64,000 nt of DNA from Algoriphagus oliviformis (GTDB taxonomy: Bacteria > Bacteroidota > Bacteroidia > Cytophagales > Cyclobacteriaceae): positions 124,001-188,000 of the forward strand of contig NZ_JAFKCT010000003.1 of NCBI RefSeq assembly GCF_017254915.1, read 5' to 3'. A program made the position numbers and the translations under genes. Under the pieces are notes generated by a model that was not told the DNA's origin, ran no database searches, and saw only the letters and a program-made list of their open reading frames with translations. Of the stretch, positions 8,323-17,758 are shown piece by piece (position 1 is the first letter of the stretch; each line of letters opens with the position of its first letter).

Positions 8323-9749
8323 GACAAAGAGGAAACAAGAGTTGAATTTAAAGTAATACGACCACTTGGAGCAAGATTACTTATTATCCTCAATTCTCCA
8401 TTTGTTATCGAATTCAAAATTTGGCCCACAATATCTGAATTACTAAGACTAGGATTGTTCGAGGCAATAGTTCTTCCAATGTTGTTATTGTGCAAATCCA
8501 TCTGATTCTCCAAGTTTGGATTAGATACAACACATTCATGAGCAGTGCCAAACAACGCAGCACTTGCAACGCCATTGGATCTAGTCATCAGAGCATTCCA
8601 ATAGGCATGCCGAAAAGCATCAGAGCAATCATTCCAGCCATTAATTCCAAAAGTTTCAATTGTCTTGCTTTCCGCTTCTATCATGTTAAGATAAATTACT
8701 ATTGCATCTGCCGCATACTTTGGATCCGATCTAATCAACTCTTTTTCGCACGGGTTTAGCATTTTATACAGATCGTTTTCTATATAGTCAATTACTTCTT
8801 CCGAATCCAACTCATGTTCTTCATAGCAGTCCACAGTCACTCCTTCCAAATTCCCTTCGGGTTCTTCACATTCCCCGTCGGTATTGGGCGGCGTACCTCC
8901 CCCGCCTCCTCCGTTAGACCCTGGATCAGTTGATGGCGGGGCCAATACTAGTTCGCATTGATATACCGCTGTTTCGCCGACTTGAACTGGCTGAGTACAC
9001 CCAAACCCTTCCATACAAGTATATTGGTACCAAGTAGTCACCAATTGATAACAATAAACAGAATAACTGGACATCCGAGATGACTTCCCGGACAGTTCAC
9101 CCTCTTTCGCCTCTTTGATTCGATGGGTCTTCACACCGTCTTTGATACGCCAGCCGCTTATGAACTCGCCATTCCACCTATAGAACCAATACACACCATT
9201 AAACTCGCCTGGAATTTTCTGGTAGCCACCTTCCACAAAGTCTCTCCTCTCAAATTTTTGCTCTGGATCGTCTGGATAAACATTTAAAAAATATGGCACA
9301 TAGCTTCCGTCCGGCTTTGGAAATAGAATTAAGGTCTGAAGTACCGATTTCTCATCTAACTCCTCAGTCTCTAAATATTCAGGAATTGCTATTTCTTCGT
9401 AGTCAAACTGGACTTCTATGACCTTTTTCCCGTCCGATTGACGATATACTTTGGAATTGGCCCAATTTGGTTTACCCTTTCCATTTTTGAACTTGCGGGC
9501 ATTTTCACTTCCCTCACCCAAGGTCTCCACCTGCTCATACCAAACCTTGGCAGATTGGATCTCAGGGTTAAGGGAATCAGAAATTTGATCACTTTCTTCC
9601 TCTATGCAGGAAGCCACCAGCAGTCCGAGAATGACCGCAACGAAAATTCTACCTAAAGCAAAGTTTGGTTTGGTTTGGTTTGGTTTGGTTTGGTTTGTAA
9701 GACATATGATTAAAAATTTATCACTCCCAAGAAAATATTTTGAACCCAA
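8304..9749 (-). CDS. Hypothetical lipoprotein with C-terminal DUF6973-like domain; 5' end carries a CAAAC x7 repeat
   Basis: The frame is open for 481 codons from a TTG at 9747-9749. A lipobox, GLLVASC|IEEE, lies about 50 residues from that TTG, too far for a normal signal peptide, and no in-frame ATG exists near it. An ATG at 9703-9705 lies in another frame and would join this frame if the repeat had 8 or 5 copies. The middle has a Gly/Pro-rich linker (STDPGSNGGGGGGTPPN). The C-terminal about 150 residues carry NDCSDAFRHAYWNALM, GTAHE and MDLHNNNIGR, which resemble the DUF6973 family. The gene is AT-rich compared with its surroundings. Surface exposure is likely; the function is unknown. Confidence 0.75.
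   Translation of the reverse strand: MGSKYFLGSDKFLIICLTNQTKPNQTKPNFALGRIFVAVILGLLVASCIEEESDQISDSLNPEIQSAKVWYEQVETLGEGSENARKFKNGKGKPNWANSKVYRQSDGKKVIEVQFDYEEIAIPEYLETEELDEKSVLQTLILFPKPDGSYVPYFLNVYPDDPEQKFERRDFVEGGYQKIPGEFNGVYWFYRWNGEFISGWRIKDGVKTHRIKEAKEGELSGKSSRMSSYSVYCYQLVTTWYQYTCMEGFGCTQPVQVGETAVYQCELVLAPPSTDPGSNGGGGGGTPPNTDGECEEPEGNLEGVTVDCYEEHELDSEEVIDYIENDLYKMLNPCEKELIRSDPKYAADAIVIYLNMIEAESKTIETFGINGWNDCSDAFRHAYWNALMTRSNGVASAALFGTAHECVVSNPNLENQMDLHNNNIGRTIASNNPSLSNSDIVGQILNSITNGELRIISNLAPSGRITLNSTLVSSLSCQIPN
9663..9697 (-). repeat. Pentanucleotide tandem repeat, CAAAC x7 (GTTTG on + strand)
   Basis: Seven perfect 5-bp units lie inside the start of the DUF6973-like lipoprotein gene and encode repeated NQTKP residues. 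Because 5 is not a multiple of 3, each gain or loss of a unit shifts the reading frame. This is the classic arrangement of slipped-strand phase variation. Coordinates may be off by one base. Confidence 0.9.
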
Positions 9750-9838
9750 TATTCCAATAGAAAATTGAAGAATATTTTAGACAAAAAACTAATTGCACTT
9801 TTTAAACTACAAATCACGGGTATTTGACCATAAAAAAA

Positions 9839-9858
9839 TCCAAGCCTTTCGACTTGGA
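9839..9858 (-). terminator. Hairpin after the Gfo/Idh/MocA gene, same core as at 7911-7942
   Basis: A 6-bp stem, TCCAAG / CTTGGA, encloses the loop CCTTTCGA, preceded by seven A residues on the plus strand (a T run on the transcribed minus strand). It lies 27 bases past the stop of the gene at 9885-11051. The 20-base core is identical to the terminator at 7911-7942, and similarity continues into TTTCATACYTCAG beyond it. Confidence 0.65.
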
Positions 9859-9884
9859 CTCCTTCATATTTCATACTTCAGCTT

Positions 9885-11051
9885 TCACACTTTCTCCACC
9901 CACTCGACACCAGTATCTTTCCAGGCTCTGGAGTTTGCCGATTCGATGACCGCTTCGCAAACTTTTTGGGTCTCAAAAGCATCCCGGAAGGTAGGATGGC
10001 AAGGTTCGCCAGTCTGCAAGCTCAGGAAGAAATCCGAAACTTGGTGGATAAAGGAATGCTCGTATCCAATCGAAGTGCCCGGAATCCACCAGCGGTTCAT
10101 ATACGGATGGTCTCCGTCCGTCACGTGGATGGACCTCCAGCCCCGCACCTTGCCCTCATCGCTATGGTCAAAGTACTCCAAGCGGGTCAGATCATGTAGA
10201 TCCCAGCGAATGGATGCATGCTCCCCGTTGATCTCCAGCGTATAAAGAGCCTTGTGGCCTCGCGCATATCGGGTTGCTTCGAAGAGCCCCAAGGAACCGT
10301 TGTCAAAGTGGCAATGGAAGATACAGGCGTCGTCGATACCGACTTTCTGCTTTTCTCCCGAAGCGGTATGAACGCGCTCTTTGATAAATGTCTCGGTGAC
10401 TGCTGAGACGTCTTTGATCCCGCCGTTGATCCACATCGCGGTATCCACGCAGTGTGCGAGCAAGTCGCCGGTCACGCCAGACCCCGCCGCAGCTGCATCC
10501 AATCTCCAAAGCGCATCACCACCCTGGGGCAGATCGGGATTGATCGTCCAGTCTTGGAGGAAGTTGGCGCGGTAGTGGAAAATCTTGCCCAGCTTGCCTG
10601 AAGCCACAATGTTTTTGGCCAAGGTCACGGCAGGAATACGACGGTAGTTGTACCAAACGGTATTTTTCACACCCGCTTCTTCGACTGCCTTCAGCATACC
10701 TTCTGCTTCGGCCACGGTGCGTGCGAGAGGCTTTTCGCAGAGGATCATCTTGCCTGCTTTCGCAGCCGCAATGGCGATCTCCGCATGCTTGTCGTTTGGC
10801 GTACAGATGTCCACCGCGTCGATGTCGTACCGCTCGATGACCTTGCGCCAGTCAGTCTCATAGGAGGCATAGCCCCACTGCTCGGCAAAGGCCTTGGCTT
10901 TTTCCTCCCGACGGGAGCAGCAGGCCTGTAGTACGGGGTTGTATTCGTATTCTGGGAAAAAGTCGGCCAAACGCTTGTAGCCATTGGTATGGATGCGGCC
11001 CATCAGTCCAGTGCCGATGAGTCCGATGCGGATTAGTTTCTTATTGCTCAT
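9885..11051 (-). CDS. Gfo/Idh/MocA family oxidoreductase
   Basis: This 388-residue cytosolic protein has an N-terminal NAD(P)-binding fold with [17 protein letters not shown], a middle [19 protein letters not shown], and the family's catalytic-region signature [13 protein letters not shown]. The C-terminal alpha/beta domain begins near residue 135. It shows no secretion signal, in contrast with the many exported members in Bacteroidota. Family members oxidise or reduce sugar hydroxyls. It is the last gene of a four-gene minus-strand set with a TIM-barrel isomerase, a PMI-like cupin and a DUF4432 protein, so it probably acts on a sugar or polyol in that pathway. The substrate is unknown. Confidence 0.93.
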   Translation of the reverse strand: MSNKKLIRIGLIGTGLMGRIHTNGYKRLADFFPEYEYNPVLQACCSRREEKAKAFAEQWGYASYETDWRKVIERYDIDAVDICTPNDKHAEIAIAAAKAGKMILCEKPLARTVAEAEGMLKAVEEAGVKNTVWYNYRRIPAVTLAKNIVASGKLGKIFHYRANFLQDWTINPDLPQGGDALWRLDAAAAGSGVTGDLLAHCVDTAMWINGGIKDVSAVTETFIKERVHTASGEKQKVGIDDACIFHCHFDNGSLGLFEATRYARGHKALYTLEINGEHASIRWDLHDLTRLEYFDHSDEGKVRGWRSIHVTDGDHPYMNRWWIPGTSIGYEHSFIHQVSDFFLSLQTGEPCHPTFRDAFETQKVCEAVIESANSRAWKDTGVEWVEKV

Positions 11052-11123
11052 GTTAATTGAATTTGAAATTTGAAGGGTTTGAAATTTGAAATTGCAAAGC
11101 CGACAGATGGTGGTAATCTCGAA

Positions 11124-12143
11124 TCACTTCCATCCATGCGCTTCGCGCACTTTGGCCATTGCGGCAAGGATGTCGTTCCAGGTTTGCTGGTCGTTCATCA
11201 CCTGGTTTGGGAACATGCAGCCATCCCAGCAGATGTGCTGGAAAGCCTTGGTCAAATTGCCTTTCTCGTCCCGCAGCCAGTAGCCCGCGTCGTGCGCGAT
11301 GTCGAGCACGCCGTTTGGATCGGTAGCCTGGCAGTGGCGGCCGGTCTTGTCATGCGATCCCGAACCGAAAACCGAGCCGTCGTTTTGCGCCACGTGGAAG
11401 TCAATCGTCCAAGGGCGAAGGGCGTCCGTCACCGTTTTCAGGGCGGCTTTGACCGCCTCACGGTCCTTCAGGTCGGCTCCTTCGGGTAGGATGCGATGCT
11501 CGGGGGCATTGTAGCCCATGGTGTAGAGGAAGGTATGGGACATGTCGGCTTGGAAACCAACATTTTTGCGATCCACCATCTCCAGCAACTGCACCATGTG
11601 CTTCCAGCTGTGCATGGCTCCCCAGCAGATTTCGCCCTCGGCGGCCAGCTTTTCGCCAAAGCCATCGGCCACTTCCGCCGCTTCTTGGAAAGTCTGTGCA
11701 ATCAGTTTGGTGTTGGCTTCAGGGTCTTTGGCCCAGTCTGAGACGCCTGCGGCGGAGTCGATGCGGACCACACCGTAGCTTCTCACGCCGAGCTCTTTGA
11801 GTTTTTGTCCAAACTCGCAGGACTTACGTACCATCTCCACGAAGGTCTTGCGCTGATCGGCAGTCCCCATCGCGGAACCAGCCCAGATCGGAGCGACCAG
11901 AGAGCCGACTTTGAGGTTGTATTTGGAGACTTTATCCGCCAGCTTCTTGGCTTCGTCGGGATTGTTCAGGTCAAAATGCGGCTCCAAGAGCCCCACGTCG
12001 ATACCGTCAAACTTGACCCCGTCCACCTCGGCGGCGGCGGTCATCTCAAGAAGCGAGTCAAAAGGGATCACCGGCTCGGAGTCGGGGCCTTTGCCGACCA
12101 GTCCCGGCCAAGTGGCGTTATGGAGTTTTGGGAAATTGTTCAT
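11124..12143 (-). CDS. Sugar phosphate isomerase/epimerase family (xylose isomerase-like TIM barrel)
   Basis: The protein has 339 residues without a signal peptide. AP_endonuc_2/xylose-isomerase-like TIM barrel features include [17 protein letters not shown] early on, [17 protein letters not shown], an acidic metal-ligand segment around [23 protein letters not shown], and [23 protein letters not shown] in the last third. These are the expected positions for the Glu/Asp/His metal site of the family. The gene follows the cupin gene on the same strand with a 156-bp spacer. It probably isomerises or epimerises a keto-sugar intermediate. The exact reaction cannot be assigned. Confidence 0.87.
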   Translation of the reverse strand: MNNFPKLHNATWPGLVGKGPDSEPVIPFDSLLEMTAAAEVDGVKFDGIDVGLLEPHFDLNNPDEAKKLADKVSKYNLKVGSLVAPIWAGSAMGTADQRKTFVEMVRKSCEFGQKLKELGVRSYGVVRIDSAAGVSDWAKDPEANTKLIAQTFQEAAEVADGFGEKLAAEGEICWGAMHSWKHMVQLLEMVDRKNVGFQADMSHTFLYTMGYNAPEHRILPEGADLKDREAVKAALKTVTDALRPWTIDFHVAQNDGSVFGSGSHDKTGRHCQATDPNGVLDIAHDAGYWLRDEKGNLTKAFQHICWDGCMFPNQVMNDQQTWNDILAAMAKVREAHGWK

Positions 12144-12299
12144 TGTTATTTAGTTGAAAGGTTGTAAAGTTGGAAAGTTTTCACAATCAAGCGTCTCTGC
12201 CTTTTTCATGAATCGCCACCTTCTCTCTTTTTTCAAAATGCTTATTTCTGAAGGGACGATCTAGCTTGTAAAAACCTCGTAAATCGTACTTCTTAAATC

Positions 12300-13508
12300 T
12301 TAAATCACTTTCAAATCCGGATTATCCGGACCGAAGTGCTTCAGCATCACGATGGGATCGGTTTTGGACAGGTTGGTGATTTTCACACCGGCCTTGGCGG
12401 CCTTTTCGCTGACGAAATACTCGTCGTGCGTCAGCTGTCCAAAGCGGATCAAGGAAGGCGTCTCGATATCCCACACGCCCATGGTGCCGTGTCCCTGCAT
12501 CATGATCATGCCGTAGGCGGCGCTGTCGGTGATGGTGACGGTTTGGCCTGGGAAGATGGTCAGTTCCTTGGCAGAATAGTCACGGGCGCGGTAGCAGATC
12601 CAGGCATCGTGGTAGCCCGCAGCGTGCATTATTTCCTCATCCTCCACGGGCTTTGGCGCCATGAAGTGGTTGTCCATGAGGTTTGGATTCACGTTCAGAT
12701 CCCAATCGATCATCTCCACGAGCAGGTCGTAGTCTCCCCATCGGTCTTTCGGGGTGGCGTTCCAAAGCAATTCCTCAGGAATGATCGCCTCGTTGACCAG
12801 AGACTGGTACATCGCAAAGATGTCGGAAGCCTTTTGCGGCTCGTAGGTACAGAGCGATCCCGGCGCGTGAAGCATCCCCGGAGGCACATCCCAACCCGTG
12901 CCCGGCTGCAGACGGAAGGCCTGGGAATAGTTGGTGATCTTGTTGTCGCCTTTTTTGAAATCCTTCAGGCACTGGAGAATGGTCTCCTTGCTCGTGCCCG
13001 GCGCGATGCCGAAGAAGGTGTAGGGAAAATCCCCGCCGTGGTTATTGACCTGAGGCGGAAAGTAATAGGCCTCAGGCTTTCCATTTTGGCCGCTCAGCTT
13101 GCCAAACTCATCGCTGGGGTGGATGTGGTGCGGCAGCGGGCCCATGTTGTCAAAAAACTTGGAGTACATCGGCCAGGACTTGTATTTGTCCCAAAGCCTG
13201 GAACCGATAATCTCGGCGCCCAACTCGGCAATGGCGTCCTTCAGAAGGAAAAGCTCGGTCTTGCCGCCTTCCTCGTAGGCGATATGGGAAAGGCCTTCGT
13301 TTTTGGAAGTCAGTGGGCCGTTTTCGGCCGGAGTGGTGGAAGAAAACCAACGCTCGTCAATGCCTCCACGCTCGCCCCCAAGCGCATAGTAGTCGTCCGG
13401 GTGAAGTTTGATTCTTCTTCCCGGTACGCAAAAAGATCTCGGCACCCAGGTAGGCGTCAGTCTCAGTATTCCTTCGCCCTGCTCTAGGGCCTTTTTGGCT
13501 AAACTCAT
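12300..13508 (-). CDS. Class I mannose-6-phosphate isomerase-like cupin protein
   Basis: The protein has 402 residues, close to the length of type I phosphomannose isomerases. The metal-binding cupin motif is visible as PLPHHIHPSDE followed by NGKPEAYYF, which corresponds to the Q/K-x-E segment of PMI. A second part, GTGWDVPPGMLHAPGSL, supplies a further His. The C-terminal half (TIFPGQTVTITDSAAYGMIMMQGHG) looks like a second cupin barrel. It may interconvert aldose and ketose forms in the pathway served by its neighbours rather than act on mannose 6-phosphate itself. It is placed between the DUF4432 gene and the TIM-barrel gene. Confidence 0.78.
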   Translation of the reverse strand: MSLAKKALEQGEGILRLTPTWVPRSFCVPGRRIKLHPDDYYALGGERGGIDERWFSSTTPAENGPLTSKNEGLSHIAYEEGGKTELFLLKDAIAELGAEIIGSRLWDKYKSWPMYSKFFDNMGPLPHHIHPSDEFGKLSGQNGKPEAYYFPPQVNNHGGDFPYTFFGIAPGTSKETILQCLKDFKKGDNKITNYSQAFRLQPGTGWDVPPGMLHAPGSLCTYEPQKASDIFAMYQSLVNEAIIPEELLWNATPKDRWGDYDLLVEMIDWDLNVNPNLMDNHFMAPKPVEDEEIMHAAGYHDAWICYRARDYSAKELTIFPGQTVTITDSAAYGMIMMQGHGTMGVWDIETPSLIRFGQLTHDEYFVSEKAAKAGVKITNLSKTDPIVMLKHFGPDNPDLKVI

Positions 13509-13755
13509 GGTAATGTCGGGTTATTCGTTAGTTGTTATTTGAGATTTAATGATTTGAAATTTGAGATTCGATATTTGAAGAAACCACTCGACAGCTCTTA
13601 CAAGGACTCTTCTTGCTCTCGTATATCGTACTTTCTAAATCGAGTGTCTTATGTCTAGGGTCTTATGTCTTTGATACTTGCTAAGCGCCTTGCGTCATGA
13701 CACTTGATACTAGCTACTTGCTACTGCATTCTCGGTTCTAGGCTCTTGACTCTAG
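13509..13755. other. Spacer of low-complexity quasi-repeats in the sugar cluster
   Basis: This 247-base spacer has no gene. It is built of near-repeats such as TTTGAGATTTAATGATTTGAAATTTGAGATT and CTTGATACTAGCTACTTGCTACT-type phrases (parts only). Similar text occurs at 11052-11123, 12144-12299, 44930-44980 and 57866-57895. Confidence 0.6.
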
Positions 13756-14811
13756 CTACTTAAACTCCCCCACTTCCTTCCCCGTCAGCACCTCCAGCCT
13801 TAGGTCGTAGGTTCTGCTTTCCCCGGGCTCGAGCAGGATCAGCGTCCCATTTTCCCTCGCCGCGGCTTGTCCTATCGGCGGATGGGTAGCAGGCTCCAGG
13901 GCGGTTACATACTCGTTTTTCCCCCAATGCTGCCAGTTGATCAGCCAAGGCATCTGGGCTTTGGAAAAGCTGATCTTCAGCGCCAGCGCCAAGCTGTCAT
14001 TGGCGTAGCCGCAGACCACTTGGCCATTTTCGCCCGCCTTCGGATCGATGAAAGCGACGTCTTCGCCAAAGCCCGCATGGGCATCCATGGGCGGCGCACA
14101 GCGGGTAAACTCGTGTTTGCGATTGAAATCGGTGTTGTTGGCATCCGTCGCCTTGGGCTTTTTCTCCCCCAGCCAAATGATCCTCGTGCCCTCGTCGATC
14201 AGCGGCCAGCCGCAGTTGATATGGTAGAGCAGCATGTGGGGAGCGGGCGTGTTGCCTCGGTTGGTGACCCGGTCTTGGATGCGGATCTCTGCGGAGCCGA
14301 TGGTTCCGGAGATCGTCCGAAGCATCTCCAGGCTCGGCCCAAAGGTGCTCGTCTCCCGTACTTTGGCCACGATCTCAAAATCCAAGTCTCCCGTGAAAAT
14401 ATCGGGCTGCTTGATCGAGATGAGCTCGGCGGCGGAATTGGAATAGTTGCCGTGCAAGCCCTTGGCACCGCCTTCGTCCTCGTTGGGAGGCCCGGCATTG
14501 GAAAGTCCGCAGGTAGTCAGCAGTCCCCCGCCGAAAGTCCTCAGCCACTCGATGCCCTTGTTGCCAAAAAGCTGGGGCGCCATCATGCCCGCATGGGAGA
14601 TCCAGGCGAGGCTGTGCTGGCTGTGAAAAGCATCCAGGATATCCATGCCCCTGTCCAGCACGAGCTTGTAGCGCAGTCCCGTGCCGGTGTTGACCCAAGC
14701 GATGCGGACGCCGCGCCCGGGGCCGTTGTCGATGACGGAGGTTTCGATGCCACCGAGTTGGTGGGAATTGGACAGTTTATATTTCCAGCTAGCGTGGTCT
14801 GACAGGTTCAT
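13756..14811 (-). CDS. DUF4432 family protein (aldose 1-epimerase superfamily)
   Basis: This 351-residue cytosolic protein belongs to the galactose-mutarotase-like beta-sandwich superfamily, DUF4432 branch. Recognisable stretches are VDRGMDI-like VLDRGMDILDAFHSQHSLAW, an FGGGLLTTCGLSNAG segment, LYHINCGWPLIDEGTRI, and a C-terminal EPATHPPIGQAAARENGTLILLEPG. The last corresponds to the catalytic Glu region of epimerases. It is the first gene of the minus-strand sugar cluster. Members are linked to anomer or epimer conversion of unusual sugars, but none of these residues tells the substrate. Confidence 0.85.
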   Translation of the reverse strand: MNLSDHASWKYKLSNSHQLGGIETSVIDNGPGRGVRIAWVNTGTGLRYKLVLDRGMDILDAFHSQHSLAWISHAGMMAPQLFGNKGIEWLRTFGGGLLTTCGLSNAGPPNEDEGGAKGLHGNYSNSAAELISIKQPDIFTGDLDFEIVAKVRETSTFGPSLEMLRTISGTIGSAEIRIQDRVTNRGNTPAPHMLLYHINCGWPLIDEGTRIIWLGEKKPKATDANNTDFNRKHEFTRCAPPMDAHAGFGEDVAFIDPKAGENGQVVCGYANDSLALALKISFSKAQMPWLINWQHWGKNEYVTALEPATHPPIGQAAARENGTLILLEPGESRTYDLRLEVLTGKEVGEFK

Positions 14812-15355
14812 TTTGGGGGCTGTGGACTAGGTCTAAACCTATAAAAAAGGCCTTCTGAGACTATCCTGCTGTATATGGGTGGCCCAGAAAAGCGCGGAGG
14901 TAATTTAAAGAAAATGCCTTCGGAGATGATGCCGCTGGTCAAAATTTCGGAAGAATATTGGCTGGCTGTTCATACACCCCCTATAAAACCAATGGATCGA
15001 ATCGGATGGTTGTTTGGATAGCTAAAAATCTCCGATGACACCTAAACACGAAGATCAAGGATAGCTAACAGCATCAAACAGACTAAAATTCTGCCCGAGC
15101 CCGAATTCCACGCCAAAACATAGAGTTTCAACCGGGACTGCATCGACTAAATGATGTTTTTAGGACTAAGCTGCTTTTTTTATACTTGCGTTCATCCTAT
15201 TTTCAATGCCAAAGCCACTTAAGAATGGCCAAGAAGTTTACTTCACATTATCAAGAGCAAATCTTTGCGGCAGCCAAAGCGTCTAAAAGAGCTTTTGATG
15301 TAAGTTTTTGAATCGCGTATCTACATAGTCCGAATACAGCAGACGGCTGTTCTGG
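14812..15355. other. Gene-free stretch between the sugar cluster and the sulfatase
   Basis: About 540 bases without a supported gene. A 27-codon frame from an ATG at 15225 (MAKKFTSHYQEQIF...) is open but has no recognised relative and may be chance. A TATACTTG sequence near 15180 resembles the Bacteroidota -7 element TAnnTTTG with one mismatch and could serve the sulfatase gene, but no good -33 TTG is placed with it. Confidence 0.5.
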
Positions 15356-15388
15356 ATGTTCTTTCAACAGTTTTTTTGCCCCCTTTCC

Positions 15389-17758
15389 ATGAAGATTTTA
15401 AGAAAAGCACTATTCCTGATCGCGTCAGGAATTTTCCCTATGGCTCTACAGGCCCAAGACGTCCTTCCCTTCCCGCCGACACCCTCGGCTAGCCAGGCAG
15501 GGCTGACCATGCAGACCTCCACCTATCAGAAGCGGACCGACCCTCAGCGTCTGTCCAAGGATGCGCCCAATATCCTGATCATCCTCATAGACGATGCAGG
15601 TCCGGGTACGCCCTCGACCTATGGAGGAGGGATCAACACCCCAAATCTGAGCAGGATTGCAGACCTGGGCATTTCATACAACCGCTTCCACTCCACGGCC
15701 ATGTGCTCCCCTACCCGGGCCTCTATCCTCACCGGCCGAAACCACACCGTGGTCGGCAACGGGCAGATCGCGGAGCTCGCCAATGACTGGGACGGCTTTA
15801 GCGGTACGATCCCAAAAACCTCCGCCACGGTGGCCGAAGTGCTCAAAGCCTATGGCTACAACACCAGCGCTTTCGGCAAATGGCACAACACCCCAGCCGA
15901 GCAGACCACGTCCAAGGGCCCCTTTGACTATTGGCCGACCGGCTACGGCTTTGAGTATTTCTACGGCTTCCTGGCCGGAGAAGCTTCCCAGTATGAGCCG
16001 CACCTCGTGCGAAACACCACCGTGGTAGAGCATCCCGAGACCACCCAAGGCCACGACTACTACCACCTCACCGAGGACATTGCCGAGGACGCCATCCGCT
16101 GGCTGAGGGAGCAGCAGGCTTTTGCCCCGGACAAGCCTTTTTTCATGTATTGGGCTCCTGGAGCCGTACATGGCCCTCATCACGTGACCAAAGAATGGGC
16201 AGACAAGTACAAGGGCAAGTTTGACAGCGGTTGGGACGCCTATCGTGAGCGGGCGTTTAAGCGCCAAAAAGAACTGGGCTGGATTCCCCAAGATGCCCAA
16301 CTCACCGAACGGGATAAGACAATGGACGGCTGGGAGAATATCCCAGAGTCCGAGCGGGCGTTCCAAAGCCGACTCATGGAGGTGTTCGCTGGCTATGCCG
16401 AGCACGCCGACCACAATGTAGGCCTGCTTCTCGATGAGCTGGAAAACCAGGGAAGGATGGACAACACCCTGGTCTTCTACATCTGGGGTGACAATGGCTC
16501 CTCTGCAGAGGGGCAAAACGGGAGCATCAGTGAGCTCTTGGCCCAAAACGGCATCCCCACTACCATCCAGCAGCACATCGACGCACTGGACGAGCTCGGA
16601 GGCCTAGACGCGCTCGGCTCCCCAAAGACAGACAACATGTATCACGCCGGCTGGGCCTGGGCTGGAGCTACCCCATACAAATCCACCAAACTGGTCGCGG
16701 CACATTTTGGCGGTACCCGTCAGCCCATGGCGATCTCCTGACCCACCAAAATCAAACATGACAATACCCCCAGACCCCAATTCCACCACGTGATCGACAT
16801 CGTACCGACGATCTACGATGCTGTGGACATACAAGATCCTAAGGTGGTCAACGGCTTCCCCCAAGATGAGATCAACGGCGTACCGATGAACTACACCTTT
16901 GCAGACGCAAAAGCCGAAGGAACCCGAAAAACCCAATTTTTTGACATCATGGGCAGTCGGGGACTGTACTACGACGGCTGGTTTGCCAGCGCTTTTGGCC
17001 TGAGGATCCCCTGGAAGCCGGGCCTGCCTCCTGGCGCAGCCACCTGGAATCCGATGGACGACACCTGGGAACTCTATAATCTCGAAGAGGACTGGAGCCA
17101 AGCCAATGACCTATCCTCCTCAAATCCGAAAAAGCTGGAAGAAATGAAGCAGATGTTTTTGGTGGAATCCGCCAAAAACAAAAACCTGCCGATAGGAGGC
17201 GGGCTCTGGTCGGTGGTCTACCATCCAGAAGATGCCCCGGCCACGTCCTATACCGACTGGACTTTCAGCGGGCCGATCACCCGCATGCCGGAATTCACCG
17301 CTCCCAAGCTTGGCAAATTTGACAACAACGTAAGCATGGAAGTCACCGTGCCAGAAAATGCCAACGGCGTGCTATACGCCCTCGGCGGGTTCTCCGGCGG
17401 CTTGGCCTGCTATGTCAAGGATGGCTACCTCTCTTACGAGTACAACCTTTTTGAAATCACCAGAACCCACATCAAATCCTCCGAAAAGCTCCCTACCGGC
17501 AAGGTCACGATAGAAATAGAATCCCGACTGACCTCGGAGAAACACGGCTCACCAATGGATGTGGTCATGAAAGTCAACGGCAAGGAAGTAGCCAAAGGAC
17601 AGGTGCCGATGACTGCACCGCTGACCTTCACCGCCAACGACTGCCTTGATTTCGGAAGCGACTTGGGCTCTCCTGTGTCGCTGGAGTATTACGAGCAAGC
17701 CCCATTCGAGTTCAATGGCACACTGGGGGTTTCCAAAATCTGGTATCCGGAAAAATAA
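15389..17758 (+). pseudogene. Arylsulfatase interrupted by one in-frame TGA (16739-16741)
   Basis: One frame runs from the ATG at 15389 to the stop at 17758, broken only by a TGA at codon 451. The text around it reads RQPMAIS-stop-PTKIKHDNTP, where sulfatases have Trp (AISWP), so the change is TGG to TGA. The first part has a signal peptide (ALQAQ), the metal site LIDDAG, and the formylglycine motif CSPTRASILTGR (Cys at about residue 106), and SNRIAD-like helices. The second part carries PQFHHVIDIVPTIYDAV, the WELYNLEEDWSQANDL segment, and a C-terminal beta-sandwich domain. Both halves keep good codon use and no other lesion, so decay is recent, or the stop is a sequence error or is read through. 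The full product would be about 790 residues, periplasmic. Confidence 0.85.

Noticed and set aside
12336-13487. Long open frame on the plus strand (383 codons) opposite the PMI-like cupin gene
   Set aside because: It mirrors the codon pattern of the minus-strand gene, whose motifs are clear. GC-rich coding DNA here produces many such antisense frames (also 41795-43249 minus and 34651-35661 plus).
15225-15308. 27-codon open frame with a plausible start
   Set aside because: Too short and without recognised relatives or clear expression signals; left as a note in the gap entry.
16739-16741. Selenocysteine at the sulfatase TGA
   Set aside because: Relatives have Trp here, the active-site residue is an intact Cys elsewhere, and I see no reason for Sec in this motif.
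16790-17758. Second half of the sulfatase as an independent gene
   Set aside because: It lacks a start region of its own, a signal peptide and the sulfatase core, and it continues the upstream frame exactly after the TGA.
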